Source of the DNA: Mycocentrospora acerina
Taxonomy: Eukaryota; Ascomycota; Dothideomycetes; Pleosporales
Assembly (NCBI GenBank): GCA_022701365.1
Contig: JAKUHH010000167.1
Location: forward strand, 186,001 to 250,000
Direction: 5' to 3'
Length of the DNA: 64,000 nucleotides
Below are positions 54,643 through 64,000 of the stretch, piece after piece; positions within the stretch are counted from its first letter, which is position 1; every line of letters begins with the position of its first letter. The notes beneath the pieces are model-generated. The model searched no databases. It had not been told where the DNA came from and was given only the letters and a program-made list of their open reading frames with translations. Position numbers and translations under genes: made by a program.

Positions 54643-57213
54643 TGCGATTTACGTTTTGTTCAAAGTCGAGTGCTCGAGTCGATGGGAGTGTAATGAGAGT
54701 GATTTATTTGAGTTCCGAGAAGAAAAGGTGAGGTTGTATTTTTAAACGATTGCGCTTCGATGACTGGTAGCCACGGGAAGATTCAATTTCCAGACGGCAG
54801 ACGCAGTTTGATATACGCGACGTGTGGGTTACTCGAGTAGTGGTCAGCCTCAGGTAGTAATTAGATGTGTCTCAGGCGCCGTTAGGTGTTCAGGCACAGT
54901 CTTTGGATCCTGATATTCGACACGATACTCGTCTCAGTGGAGGACCTGGCAGGAAGACAGCGGGAGGGTGCCGCATGTTGTAAAGACAGTTTATGCGCCG
55001 GGGGTCTTTTGCGTTGGGGTTGCGTAGCCGCTGGATGGGCAGACCCACCCCGCATCGCGGTGTACCTGGGCATTCTGATTGGCCATGAACTGTGCCGATG
55101 CAGGTTGAAGCCAGCCTTTCTGCAGCATGTATCCCGGCGCCTCGGATGGCGCCGTAAAGGGATTCGGCCTATCAGCTGTGATGTCTCAATGCTTGGCTGG
55201 AGCGCTTTTCGCGTAAATATGAGTTAGATGTTCAAGTGGCAGCGTGACAATGAAGGAAAATGCACTTTCGAGAGTATTGGCCCAAAGCGCCATAATCTTG
55301 GTGAGTTGAGACCAGGAAGTATGTCTTTCCGAAGATACCAGGAGCCAGAACCTTGCCTCTGATCGACTGTGTAATTCTCCGTCCAGGCCATACATGAGCT
55401 GCCTCATCGACGCCTCAAGCCTCAATCTCTCTTCCATCCGTCTTCAATCTCTCTGTGATGACGATACACCATTGAAGGGTTTCTGCTACCTCAGGCATGT
55501 TGATCAAACAGTGAACTCTCCTAGCTTGTCAAAGCGGCTTGTGTCTGTATTGGACCGCTATTGCCTAGCCAGCGGTGCCATGAATCTTGCCTTGTGCTCC
55601 AAGCCGTCTGGCCATCTTACAATCACTCAGCACACCGTTGATCTCGTAGCGTTGTTACCACCCGCATGAGCTCCCGGTGTGTCTGCAGACTTCCAGCCAC
55701 ATCACAACCCAAGGTAAGCTTACTAGCATGACTTATCACCCATGATGGCGGTATTCCAGCGCGATATTGACGTCCACGTTGAAATGGTACCAAAATAGTG
55801 GCGGAATCTGCACATGTGCAGCTCGCATGGCCGAGCACCCGGTCCATTCATCAAAGTGGCTCTGAGCGCTTCGCAGCCCACTGAGATTGGCTGTCGTTGG
55901 TCCGCCTAGAAGTCCGGCTAGTTGTGTGCTACCAACCACAACGCTGAGCGCCTTCGAGGACATAAACTCTGTGCTCAAGGTGCTCAAGTCTACGCCCCGG
56001 CGGCTCCAGTGAGGATGGCCGGTAGCATGTTCGTACCAGCAATCCTTTAACGACCCTGCACGCCTTCTGTGCTGTGCCGCACTTGTGCGCAAGGGGCCGC
56101 ACCTTAGAGCCGATCGCTACATACCGTACTTGCCTTGCAAATAAACCCGCACCACCACTTGGCTAATCGCATCTTAACTTCTTACGTGCAACGACACTCC
56201 AAGATATCTCGCTTTTCTGATCGAGTAGATTTTCCACATGGGACTTCACCTGTCTAAGTCGTAGTTTCGAACACCTACCGTCTCAGCACATTCCGCTGTG
56301 TCAGGAACACCAAAGAGAAGCCGCTCCAGGAAACACGCGAGCCTGAATACGCAAAAAAAACCCCCCAGTGACCTCCTATCGAAATAGCTTCGCAACGGCT
56401 CGGGTACACCTGGAAAAACCACCTTTTGGCCCAAACACTACTCAGGTCGAGAAAGTCGCAGCATCAAGAGTTCCCCGCGAAACGTAGCCACAGAGATCGC
56501 CCCGCATAGGATCGCTTGACTACGCCGCACAACAGCACCTTGCCCAGGCATTGTTACGATCGCAAGGCTCAAAACATTCGGCCTAAGCTACAAGTAGGTG
56601 ATGTTTCTATGCCTGGCGCTTCAGGTTTGAGACGCTCCTCATACATTGGCGCTTGACACATGGGCACGAGTTGTCAACAACATCTCCACACTACAACCGC
56701 CGATCACACATTCTAAGCCTGACAGCGCCTTATCGTTACTTACCTACCGGCCATTCCTGGTTTCTACGAGCTGTCATCCGTCTTGATCTCTCTGACATAC
56801 CGCAAACCACCGGGACACGGGTTTGAGCCACGCCTATCGAGAGCCTGCCGGTTTCAGCACAACGTGCCGCTCCACCCTCAATCGCCAAACTTGCCCCTTG
56901 GACAATTCAACTTGAATCTCCGATAATTCTAAAGGTTTAACACTCATACCCTTGCCGTCCTACGAGCCTTTGGTATTCTTATCCCAACATCACCACACCT
57001 CTCGTTTCTGGACGTTGACGCACTTTCCTTCGCTCTGCATCTGGCTGGCCAGTCCCAAACATAATTGGAGTCGATCTGTACAGCCAGGGGTTCTTTTTGA
57101 AAAACGCACATTCTGCTCATTGTTCTAATTCCTATTTGACCACAATTTCTGGTCGGCTCGCGCCTATCCTCTCACGAAACGATTCCAAGAAAGCCATCAG
57201 CACGTTCATCACG
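54643..57213. promoter_or_regulatory. Long upstream region of NoxA
   Basis: 2.57 kb between divergent genes. No gene recognised. The 57000-57213 part is likely transcribed leader with several short upstream open frames. The frame of NoxA is open upstream to 57097, but there the codon is TTG, not ATG. Confidence 0.5.
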
Positions 57214-59011
57214 ATGGGTGCAACTTCGGGAATGATGTCACGATTTTTTATGCCGCGAAAACTCGCATTTCACTTTTTCTTTTGGGGGTTCCATTTCGCA
57301 TTATTTGGTATCGGATGGTGAGCACGCCAGGCATGACACAGTTGAACATAATACTGATACAAACCTAGGTGGAAACAGCAAGCAGATGCTCGCTTAGCAC
57401 CATTGAATGCGCTCCAGTTTTCAGTATGGATATCTCGAGGTGCTGGTTTGGTCTTGACAGTCGACACAATGGTCATTGTAATGCCCATGTGCAGAAACAT
57501 TCTGAGATGGCTTCGACCAAAGGCCAGATGGCTACCTCTTGACGAGTCGCAGTGGTTCCATCGGCAAGTGGCATATGCCATGCTCTTCTTTACGGTACTC
57601 CACACATCAGCACATTATGTCAAGTAAGTAACGATCGACTCCAACTTTGACTTAAATCTAATCTCCTTAGCTTTTTCAATGTCGAGCGGACTCAGGTACG
57701 ACCTCAAATCGCTCTTCAAATCCACTACACCGAGGCTGGTGGCATTACAGGACATATCATGTTGCTGTGTATGCTGTTGATCTACACCACGGCCCATCAC
57801 AGGATCAGGCAACAGTCTTTTGAGGCTTTCTGGTATACCCACCACTTGTTTATCCCTTTCCTGCTCGGAATGTACACGCACGCAACAAGTTGTTTTGTAC
57901 GCGATACAGCCGCGCCCTTCTCTCCGTTCGACAAGAAAAATTTCTGGAACCATTGCATCGGATATGAAGGTTGGCGATGGGAGCTTGTAGGAGGTGGTCT
58001 TTACCTGTGTGACCGTTTGTACAGAGAGATCCGCAGCAGGCGCCAGACCCAGATTGTCAAGGTCGTTCGCCATCCGTATGGTAGGTTAATTCTGCACCTT
58101 TTGACGAGGTATACAACTAACTCACGGTAGACGCTGTCGAGATCCAGTTCACAAAAGCCAGCATGAAGTACAAGCCAGGACAATGGTTGTTCCTCAACTG
58201 CCCAGAGGTTAGCTACCACCAGTGGCACCCATTTACGATCACATCCTGCCCCCACGATCCCTACGTTTCAGTCCACGTCCGACAAGTCGGCGACTTTACC
58301 CGCGCCCTTGCCGATGCTCTAGGAGCTGGTCCATCGCAGTCTAAGTATTATGACGAGCTCGACCCTTCAGGCATGTACGAAATCGCACTGGAACACGGAC
58401 AAATAATGCCCTCCTTGAAGATCGACGGACCCTATGGAGCACCGGCCGAAGATGTATTTGAGAACGAAGTCGCAGTTCTCATCGGTACTGGTATTGGTGT
58501 CACACCCTGGGCCTCTATCCTCAAATCAATTTACCATCAGCGTCTCAGTCCCAACCCGCCCAAGCGTCTTCGTCGCGTAGAATTCATCTGGATCTGCAGA
58601 GACACAAACTCCTTTGAGTGGTTTCAGTCCTTGCTCTCATCACTCGAAGCACAGTCATTGGGCGGAGCGGACGGCAGCGAATTCTTACGCATACACACAT
58701 ATCTTACGCAAAAGATGGACGCCAATACCGCGCAGAACATCATCTTGAACTCCGTAGGTACGGACAAGGATCCGCTTACGGAGCTGAAGTCCAGAACCAA
58801 CTTTGGGCGTCCAGACTTTCAGCGCTTGCTATGCGGTATGCGCGATGGCATTCTGGACCGCTCATATATGAACGGCCTGGAGGGGGGTCTGAAGACAGAA
58901 GTCGGCGTGTACTTTTGCGGACCAAATATCGCTGCGAGAGATATCAAGAAGGCATGCAAGGTGGCCACATGTCAAGAGGTTGATTTCAAGTTCTGGAAAG
59001 AGCACTTCTAG
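57214..59011 (+). CDS. noxA: NADPH oxidase NoxA/Nox1
   Basis: Four exons (57214-57317, 57369-57623, 57671-58080, 58131-59011) give 549 residues, the usual length of fungal NoxA. The N-terminal ferric-reductase-like membrane domain shows FHFFFWGFHFALF, FHRQVAYAMLFFTVLHTSAH and FWYTHHLFIPFLLGMYTH with heme-ligand histidines. The FAD segment has HPFTITSCPHDPYVSVHVR and IDGPYGAPAED. NADPH binding is at IGTGIGVTPWASILKS, FIWICRD and VYFCGPN, and the end is KFWKEHF. It transfers electrons across a membrane to make superoxide and, in ascomycetes, is needed for sexual development and plant infection structures. The ATG at 57214 (MGATSGMMSRFF) matches the family start. It has no EF-hand domain, which distinguishes it from NoxC. 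Confidence 0.95.
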
Positions 59012-61188
59012 AACACTTTCTATCTCAGCGAGTGGAATTATGAGATGTCAGCGTCAAGAAAGACGATTCAGCGTGCGTATGAATTTAAAGTGTCGTATCC
59101 TTCTCAGACGGCACTGTTGACTGAGCGTCTTATTTGTATAAACGGGCGCTCTTGTTTTTTTTTAGTTTAAATGATTGTACGGAGATTCCCAAGCGGTTAC
59201 CCGCGATGTAGACACGAATGTATTACTGCAAACCATCACCATTGCTTTATCTATATCCATCGACTCTCATTATGTCAGCTGTTAAACTACGTTTATTTTT
59301 GGCAGTTGCAAGAAACAGTCCGAAAATCCGATCGTTCCTGTACCTTGACAGGATGAAACACAAGCGACATGACGACTATCTACGCAACTCGCGGGCGTGG
59401 GCAGAACATGGTATGCGAGGTAGCTACTGCAGGAATGTCGAAGTTATTACGAGTAGAGTTAGTCACATGGGGGTTCTCATGGTAAGGCGCCCTATTTAGG
59501 CGCTCGATAGAATCTGAGTGGAGAGCATGTACAAATGTTGGCTTTAGCGCTAAGATAATGGATGCCTGAAGATACAAATTAGCTTGTATCGTTTCTATTT
59601 TAGCGTAGATGCATGGTATAGCGTTTAGATATGCATGTTGGCGGCGCAGGAAAAAAAGGTATAATAAGTTGAAGTGAACACGCTTTGGTACCTGGAAAGA
59701 GAAGTCTCGAATAGCAACACTGCGTGAAAGGTGGAATTCCATCTCCTTCCCCCTCCCCGTGACTTGGATCGAATATGCCCCAGGCAGCTCGTAAAACTTT
59801 TTCCTGTTTCTTACACATCAACTCAACCACAACATTCACCACAGTTTATCTCAACCTACGACCCTATCCTATTCCACTATACACAGGATCTTACACACCT
59901 TTACGTCTCTCTAAAGCTTCTTCTAACTCACCTCAAGCACCTGATCAAATCTCTCCCCTCCCTCGTCGCCGCCGAATCCCTATTCTTCTCGCCCCCTAGC
60001 AGTGAAAGCATAACCTCAGAATTGATATTAAACATCAGCCCTTCCCCACAAAAATACCAAACTACCGCACTAAAATACCCTAACTTAGAATAATCGCCAT
60101 GACACAGGCCAGAGAGTAACAACAACAACAACAACGACGACGACGACGACGAAGATACCTACAATCAAACGTATCAGCGCTCACCCACCCAACTCAACTC
60201 AACCCAACCCATCAAAACGAAACAAAACCAAAAAACAGTACACAAGGAAAACCATAGCAAGTATGAACAGAAAAAGACGCGACCAAAAAAACTTATACAT
60301 AAACCCCCCTCCCTCTCTCGTGATAAAATAACACGTCGATCGAACCGTCCCCGTTACTCCTCCCTCTAGATCTGCCCATCCCTTGTACTCGGCGTTAAAT
60401 ATATATATTTTTTGAATACATAGCCTAGCGAGACGCCGAGCGCGATATCAATCTAGTATTTTTTTTTCCAGGACTCTGTCAGCGGGATGAAAGGGGCGGT
60501 GGGGGCGGCGAAGGATTTAGTAAAGTCTGGGAGGGAAGGGGTGGATGGATAGATGGATGGATGGATAGGTTAGTGAGGTACTTGCGTTTAGTTTTGTGCT
60601 TTAATTCTTTTGTTAAGGTGAGTGGGGTGGAGTGAGGGGGACGGGAGAGGGTACACACATATTGGTAGGATGGGATGTATTTGCTCAGGATATTTCTATG
60701 CTTCCTTGCGGGCAGCCTGTGCCGCCGGAGATGATGTTGCGGATTTTCGAGAGAGAGAGGGGGGGGAGGCGAGGGATACAAGGGGTTTGAGAGAGAGGAG
60801 AGCGAGGATGGAGTTTATTGTGCGTGGAAACAATGCACTGTAGCTTGATTGGCTTGTTAATCAATGGATATCGATGTTTGAGTACCTAGGATACCAGTAT
60901 TTTACTATTTACACAAAGCCTACATGAATTAATGGGTGGAAAATCGATACTTCTTCAAAACTTCAATACTCCCCTAAATCTGAAGTATCTATCAGACTTC
61001 CGGTTATAGTTTGGAGTGAGAGACTTGGATCGAGATCCCCGAGACTTCCGCCTTAGAACTGGAACAGGGGAGGTGATTGATTCACTGCTAGTCTAATAAA
61101 TTGGGGGGAGGGTAATACAAATACGAAGATGGCTGGAATATTTTAATTGGTATAATTATGTTGCTGTTTATGTATCTGTTGCAAAAAT
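59012..61188. other. Convergent 3' interval with simple repeats
   Basis: 2.18 kb between convergent NoxA and xylitol dehydrogenase. It contains AAC/GAC trinucleotide arrays (about 60118-60150), TA and T runs (about 60400-60470), GGAT repeats (about 60543-60570) and GAGAGAG runs (about 60750-60800). No gene recognised. Confidence 0.6.
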
Positions 61189-62429
61189 CTATTCCTCCGG
61201 ACCCTCAATGAGGATCTTGATGCCTTTGCCCTGCTTGACATCCCTGAATGCACTCTCGGCGTCTCCAAACTTGACTTTGCCAGTAATTAGCTCCTTGACG
61301 GAGATGCGCCCATCGGCAACGAGGTCGATAGCGGTTTGGTAGTCGCCTGAGCCGTAACGGAACGAACCCTTCACGTTGAGCTCCTTGGTGCACATGGCCA
61401 TGATGGGGAAGTTGATATCGGGCTTGCCCATGCCGCCCTATCTTTGTTAGCATGGGGCAATGTTCTTGGTGGATTGGGGAATGGAACTAACCTGGACATA
61501 TGTTCCGCCCATCCTTACCGCGTGAATTGCCGTCTGGATACACGGCTCCGCACCCGATGCGTCAATGATGACATCCGCGCCAGCACCCAAGTCACACTCT
61601 TTAATCAAGTTCCTCGCGTTCTCATCCGCAGGCACGCGCTGAGACTTGAAACTTGTTGTCGCTGCATATTTGAGCGCAAAGTTCATCCTCTCTTCGTTGA
61701 TGTCTACGGTGACAATAGTCTTCGCACCGTACGCCTTCGCAACAGCCATGCATAGCAATCCAACGGGCCCCGCACCAAACACGACCACTGAGTCTCCAGG
61801 CTTGATCGCAGCTTGTCTTGTAATGTGTACGGCAACAGCGGTTGGCTCAATCAGCGCGCCCTCTTCCATGCTCATGTTCTCAGGTAGCTTGTAGCAGTAA
61901 TCCTCTGGCAGAGTGTAATACCGCGCAAGTGTACCGTCATAGGGGGGCGTAGCTGCAAACGCCATGTCGGGGCACAAGTTGTACTTTCCATCCTTGCAGC
62001 GTACACAGCGACGGCATGGCACACCTGGTTCCATTGCAACACAGTCGCCAACCTTCAGTGTCTTGACTTTGTCACCAACAGAGTGGACAATTCCCGCCGA
62101 CTCGTGGCCGAGAACCATGGGCGATTCAACGACGAAATGCCCGATACGACCCTCGACCCAGTAGTGCACGTCTGAGCCGCAGATACCTGTCCATCGTGGC
62201 TTGACAATGACATCGTATGGCGAGGGAAGGGTGGGGATGGGGCGGTCTTCGTAGACTACCTTGTTAGGAGCTTGGAGAACAAAAGAAGGGTTCTAGGTTC
62301 TGGTTAGGTCTGGATTAATGCAATTGAACCGTCACGACCTCTCGTCGTGATGCTGCGAACATGCGACGCGTGTGGCGGGGTTGGTGGGGTAGGGAGCTCT
62401 ACCTTCTGTGTAGCTATTTCTGTCGCCAT
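61189..62429 (-). CDS. xdhA: Xylitol dehydrogenase (D-xylulose reductase)
   Basis: Three exons: a tiny first exon 62429-62403 (nine codons, MATEIATQK), then 62292-61492 and 61437-61189, giving 358 residues. A zinc MDR that oxidises xylitol to D-xylulose, the step where D-xylose and L-arabinose catabolism meet. Key segments are WTGICGSDVHYWVEGRIGHF, GHESAGIV, CVAMEPGVPCRRC, FAATPPYDGTLARYY, GAGPVGLLCMAVAKAYGAK and TVDINEERM with the NAD-selecting Asp; the end is KGIKILIEGPEE. The first intron has donor GTAGAG and acceptor CCTAG; its removal gives the family-typical NPSFVLQAPNKVVYEDRPIP. L-arabinitol dehydrogenase, one step upstream in the pathway, is 38 kb away. Confidence 0.95.
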
Positions 62430-62837
62430 CGTTGCTGCTTTGTGTCTTTTGATGCTTGGAGAGGGAGGATGACCAAGAGCGTATAGATAATTGAGGAAAG
62501 CTGTCAAGAGCTTATGTGCGACCAGCAAGCAGTGTGATCATAAATAATAAAATGTGGAACCAGGCTGTATCTCGTGTCAAGCTGACCCGCGTAGGTCAGG
62601 GAGGAGCTGCGTTAGCGTACGTGCGACTTTAACCGCACTGAATTTTACCCGCAATGAAATCATTGGCGCATTCATTCGGCATTTGAACGTCGGGTTTCTA
62701 GACTCTCGGCACAGTTCTTGCCGACTTCGCTGATACTAGATAGATCGCCGGCGCTACACGAATGCTTCTGGCAAATACCGTGGGAACTGAAAAGGTACAA
62801 GAGTAATAAAGATGCCGTCGAATCGCTGACGTGTGGC
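62430..62837. promoter_or_regulatory. XDH promoter region
   Basis: 408 bp between the methyltransferase 3' end and the XDH ATG. No exact GGCTAAA seen. Confidence 0.5.
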
Positions 62838-63955
62838 CTAACTAGCCTCGGGAATTTGTCTTCCCCAACAGGACCACCAACAAGTCACGAGCGCAGTCTC
62901 GTCTTGATGTCCGTTCGCATCAGATCCGCTCCAGTCATCATATCCCTTCTCTTCACCTTGTTCCAAGATGTGTAGCCCTATTCCTTTCATACGCCGACGA
63001 AAGTCTTCGATCTCCGGCAGATACGCCTGTCGGTACGGAAACTCAATAATGACTCTTGCGCTACTGTCGGGAGAGAGCCAAGCGTCGATCGAATCAACAA
63101 GCATGCGTGGATGGTCCGGTGAATACAACGAGTCGGCGGCAAGTATTAGAGGAAACTTGGTGGTGATGGTCTCGCCTTTATCGCTGTCTACAGTGTCTGG
63201 AAACAAAGTGCAGAGGGTAGGATTGGTCCAGTCGAGAACGCCTGTGCGAGTGGCACCACCGTTCTGCCTCACTACCTCAGCATTGTCCCCGGCATTGCGT
63301 GCAAGGTTTGCATGAATGCTGGACAGGTCGGTGAGAACAACATCAGCTCCCAGGCCTGCCATTGCAAGACCAACCAGCCCTGTTCCTGAACCGAGTTCGA
63401 GGACTCTTGGTGTCTGTGATGCGTCCGACTGTACTATGTCGAATTTGTGAAGTCGTTTGGCGAGCATATATGAAGCAGCCCATGTCTTCAAGCCAATATC
63501 GTCCCCGGTGAGAGTGGGCTCGTGAATGCTGAGCTCGAACGACCCCGTTGCGGAAGGTATCCTGAACTTGCGCGAGAGAGCGCTCATCGCTGAGCGACCA
63601 GAACGTTCGCTGAGCCGCAGGCTGGCTTGATTCCATATCTCCTCCTTGGCCTCATCGTCTTCGATCCATCGTAAACTGCTGCTCACGATGCTTGTTAGGT
63701 ATCGGGTGATGCCTTCTGGATTTACTTGAATGATGCTTGACTGTGTCTGTGCAGGCTGTGCATCGTTGTTTTTGTTGATGTCTGTGTCATTATGGAACTC
63801 CCATGAGGGGGGAGCAGACGTAAGGAGTGTGAGCGTGTCAAGGAGGGATTTTGCGCTTGGCTTGGTGTAGAGCTGGGGCAAATCTAGGACTGCAACCATG
63901 CGTTAGCTTTATTGATAGCGGAAGCGCGCGCAATCATACCGTCTAGCGACGCCAT
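62838..63955 (-). CDS. Protein-lysine N-methyltransferase, METTL21/EFM2-like
   Basis: Two exons, 63955-63940 (MASLD plus one base) and 63889-62838, give 355 residues. The Methyltransf_16 seven-beta-strand domain is clear: an N-terminal SIHEPTLTGDDIGLKTWAAS, the SAM-binding RVLELGSGTGLVGLAMA, ADVVLTDLSSIHANLARN, and the post-I motif region ILAADSLYSPDHPRMLVDSI. Yeast relatives (Efm2, Efm3 and Rrg1-like proteins) methylate lysines of translation elongation factors; elongation-factor methylation is therefore the likeliest role. The short first exon is supported by a good donor (GTATGA) and by the ORF lacking an ATG at the beginning of exon 2; the alternative is a GTG-free start inside exon 2. 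The gene starts near the window end but is complete. Confidence 0.88.
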
Positions 63956-64000
63956 GGTTGTTTCTGTGCCTTTTGCAGTTGCGCGCACGCGCACAAGCAA

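Noticed and set aside
57097..57213. 39-residue N-terminal extension of NoxA
   Set aside because: The first codon is TTG, and the ATG at 57214 matches the family start.
1..64000. tRNA or rRNA genes
   Set aside because: I scanned for B-box-like GGTTCGANTCC sequences with a paired acceptor stem and found none convincing; a dedicated tRNA search was not possible here.

Overview
The window is nuclear DNA from a filamentous ascomycete, most likely a dothideomycete of the Pleosporales type. The evidence is single genes with short spliceosomal introns (about 45 to 270 nt, GT/AG with CTAAC-like branch sites), no operons, and fungal-specific gene content such as a His4 trifunctional enzyme, NoxA, the L-arabinitol/xylitol pathway and CBM1-bearing secreted enzymes. 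The secreted pectate lyase and xylanase suggest a plant-associated or plant-litter organism. I identified 24 protein-coding genes and joined the exons of all but one by checking phase, splice sites and family similarity. The exception is the RING gene, whose first exon is unresolved.

Layout: 0-5 kb holds TAF9, TMA23, an SDR dehydrogenase and UTP11. A secreted PL3 pectate lyase with a C-terminal CBM1 lies at 7.1-8.4 kb between two gene-poor stretches. At 11.0-13.9 kb is THG1 (tRNA-His guanylyltransferase), which carries an in-frame disordered insertion of about 485 residues between the catalytic core and its conserved C-terminal motif, plus one GC-AG intron. A large TM/FN3/coiled-coil protein (14.2-18.0) is divergent from PAH1/lipin (19.0-21.3). 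L-arabinitol 4-dehydrogenase (21.7-23.0) and a GH10 xylanase with CBM1 (24.0-25.4) follow in the same orientation. HIS4 (26.1-28.8) has a perfect Gcn4/CpcA site upstream. Next are an epoxide hydrolase, a three-copy tandem repeat (31.1-31.6), a PA-TM-RING-like E3 ligase and NGG1/ADA3.

The right part holds an acyltransferase-3 protein (38.5-40.0), a clavaminate synthase-like oxygenase (41.5-42.6), FRG1 (42.9-43.7), a wax-synthase-like MBOAT (44.7-46.0), an uncharacterised 415-residue protein (46.8-48.0), a zinc alcohol dehydrogenase (48.5-50.0), mitochondrial lysyl-tRNA synthetase (51.6-53.4), a small membrane protein (54.1-54.6), NADPH oxidase NoxA (57.2-59.0), xylitol dehydrogenase (61.2-62.4) and a METTL21/EFM2-like lysine methyltransferase (62.8-64.0).

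Functional threads: xylanase, L-arabinitol dehydrogenase and xylitol dehydrogenase act in succession in hemicellulose and pentose use. GGCTAAA motifs typical of XlnR/Xyr1 sites lie around the first two. TAF9 and ADA3 are both SAGA subunits, and UTP11, TMA23 and FRG1 are nucleolar or ribosome-biogenesis factors. These look like ordinary genome neighbourhoods rather than a biosynthetic cluster. Spaces between convergent genes are filled with microsatellites and low-complexity DNA. No tRNA, rRNA, transposon or CRISPR array could be supported.
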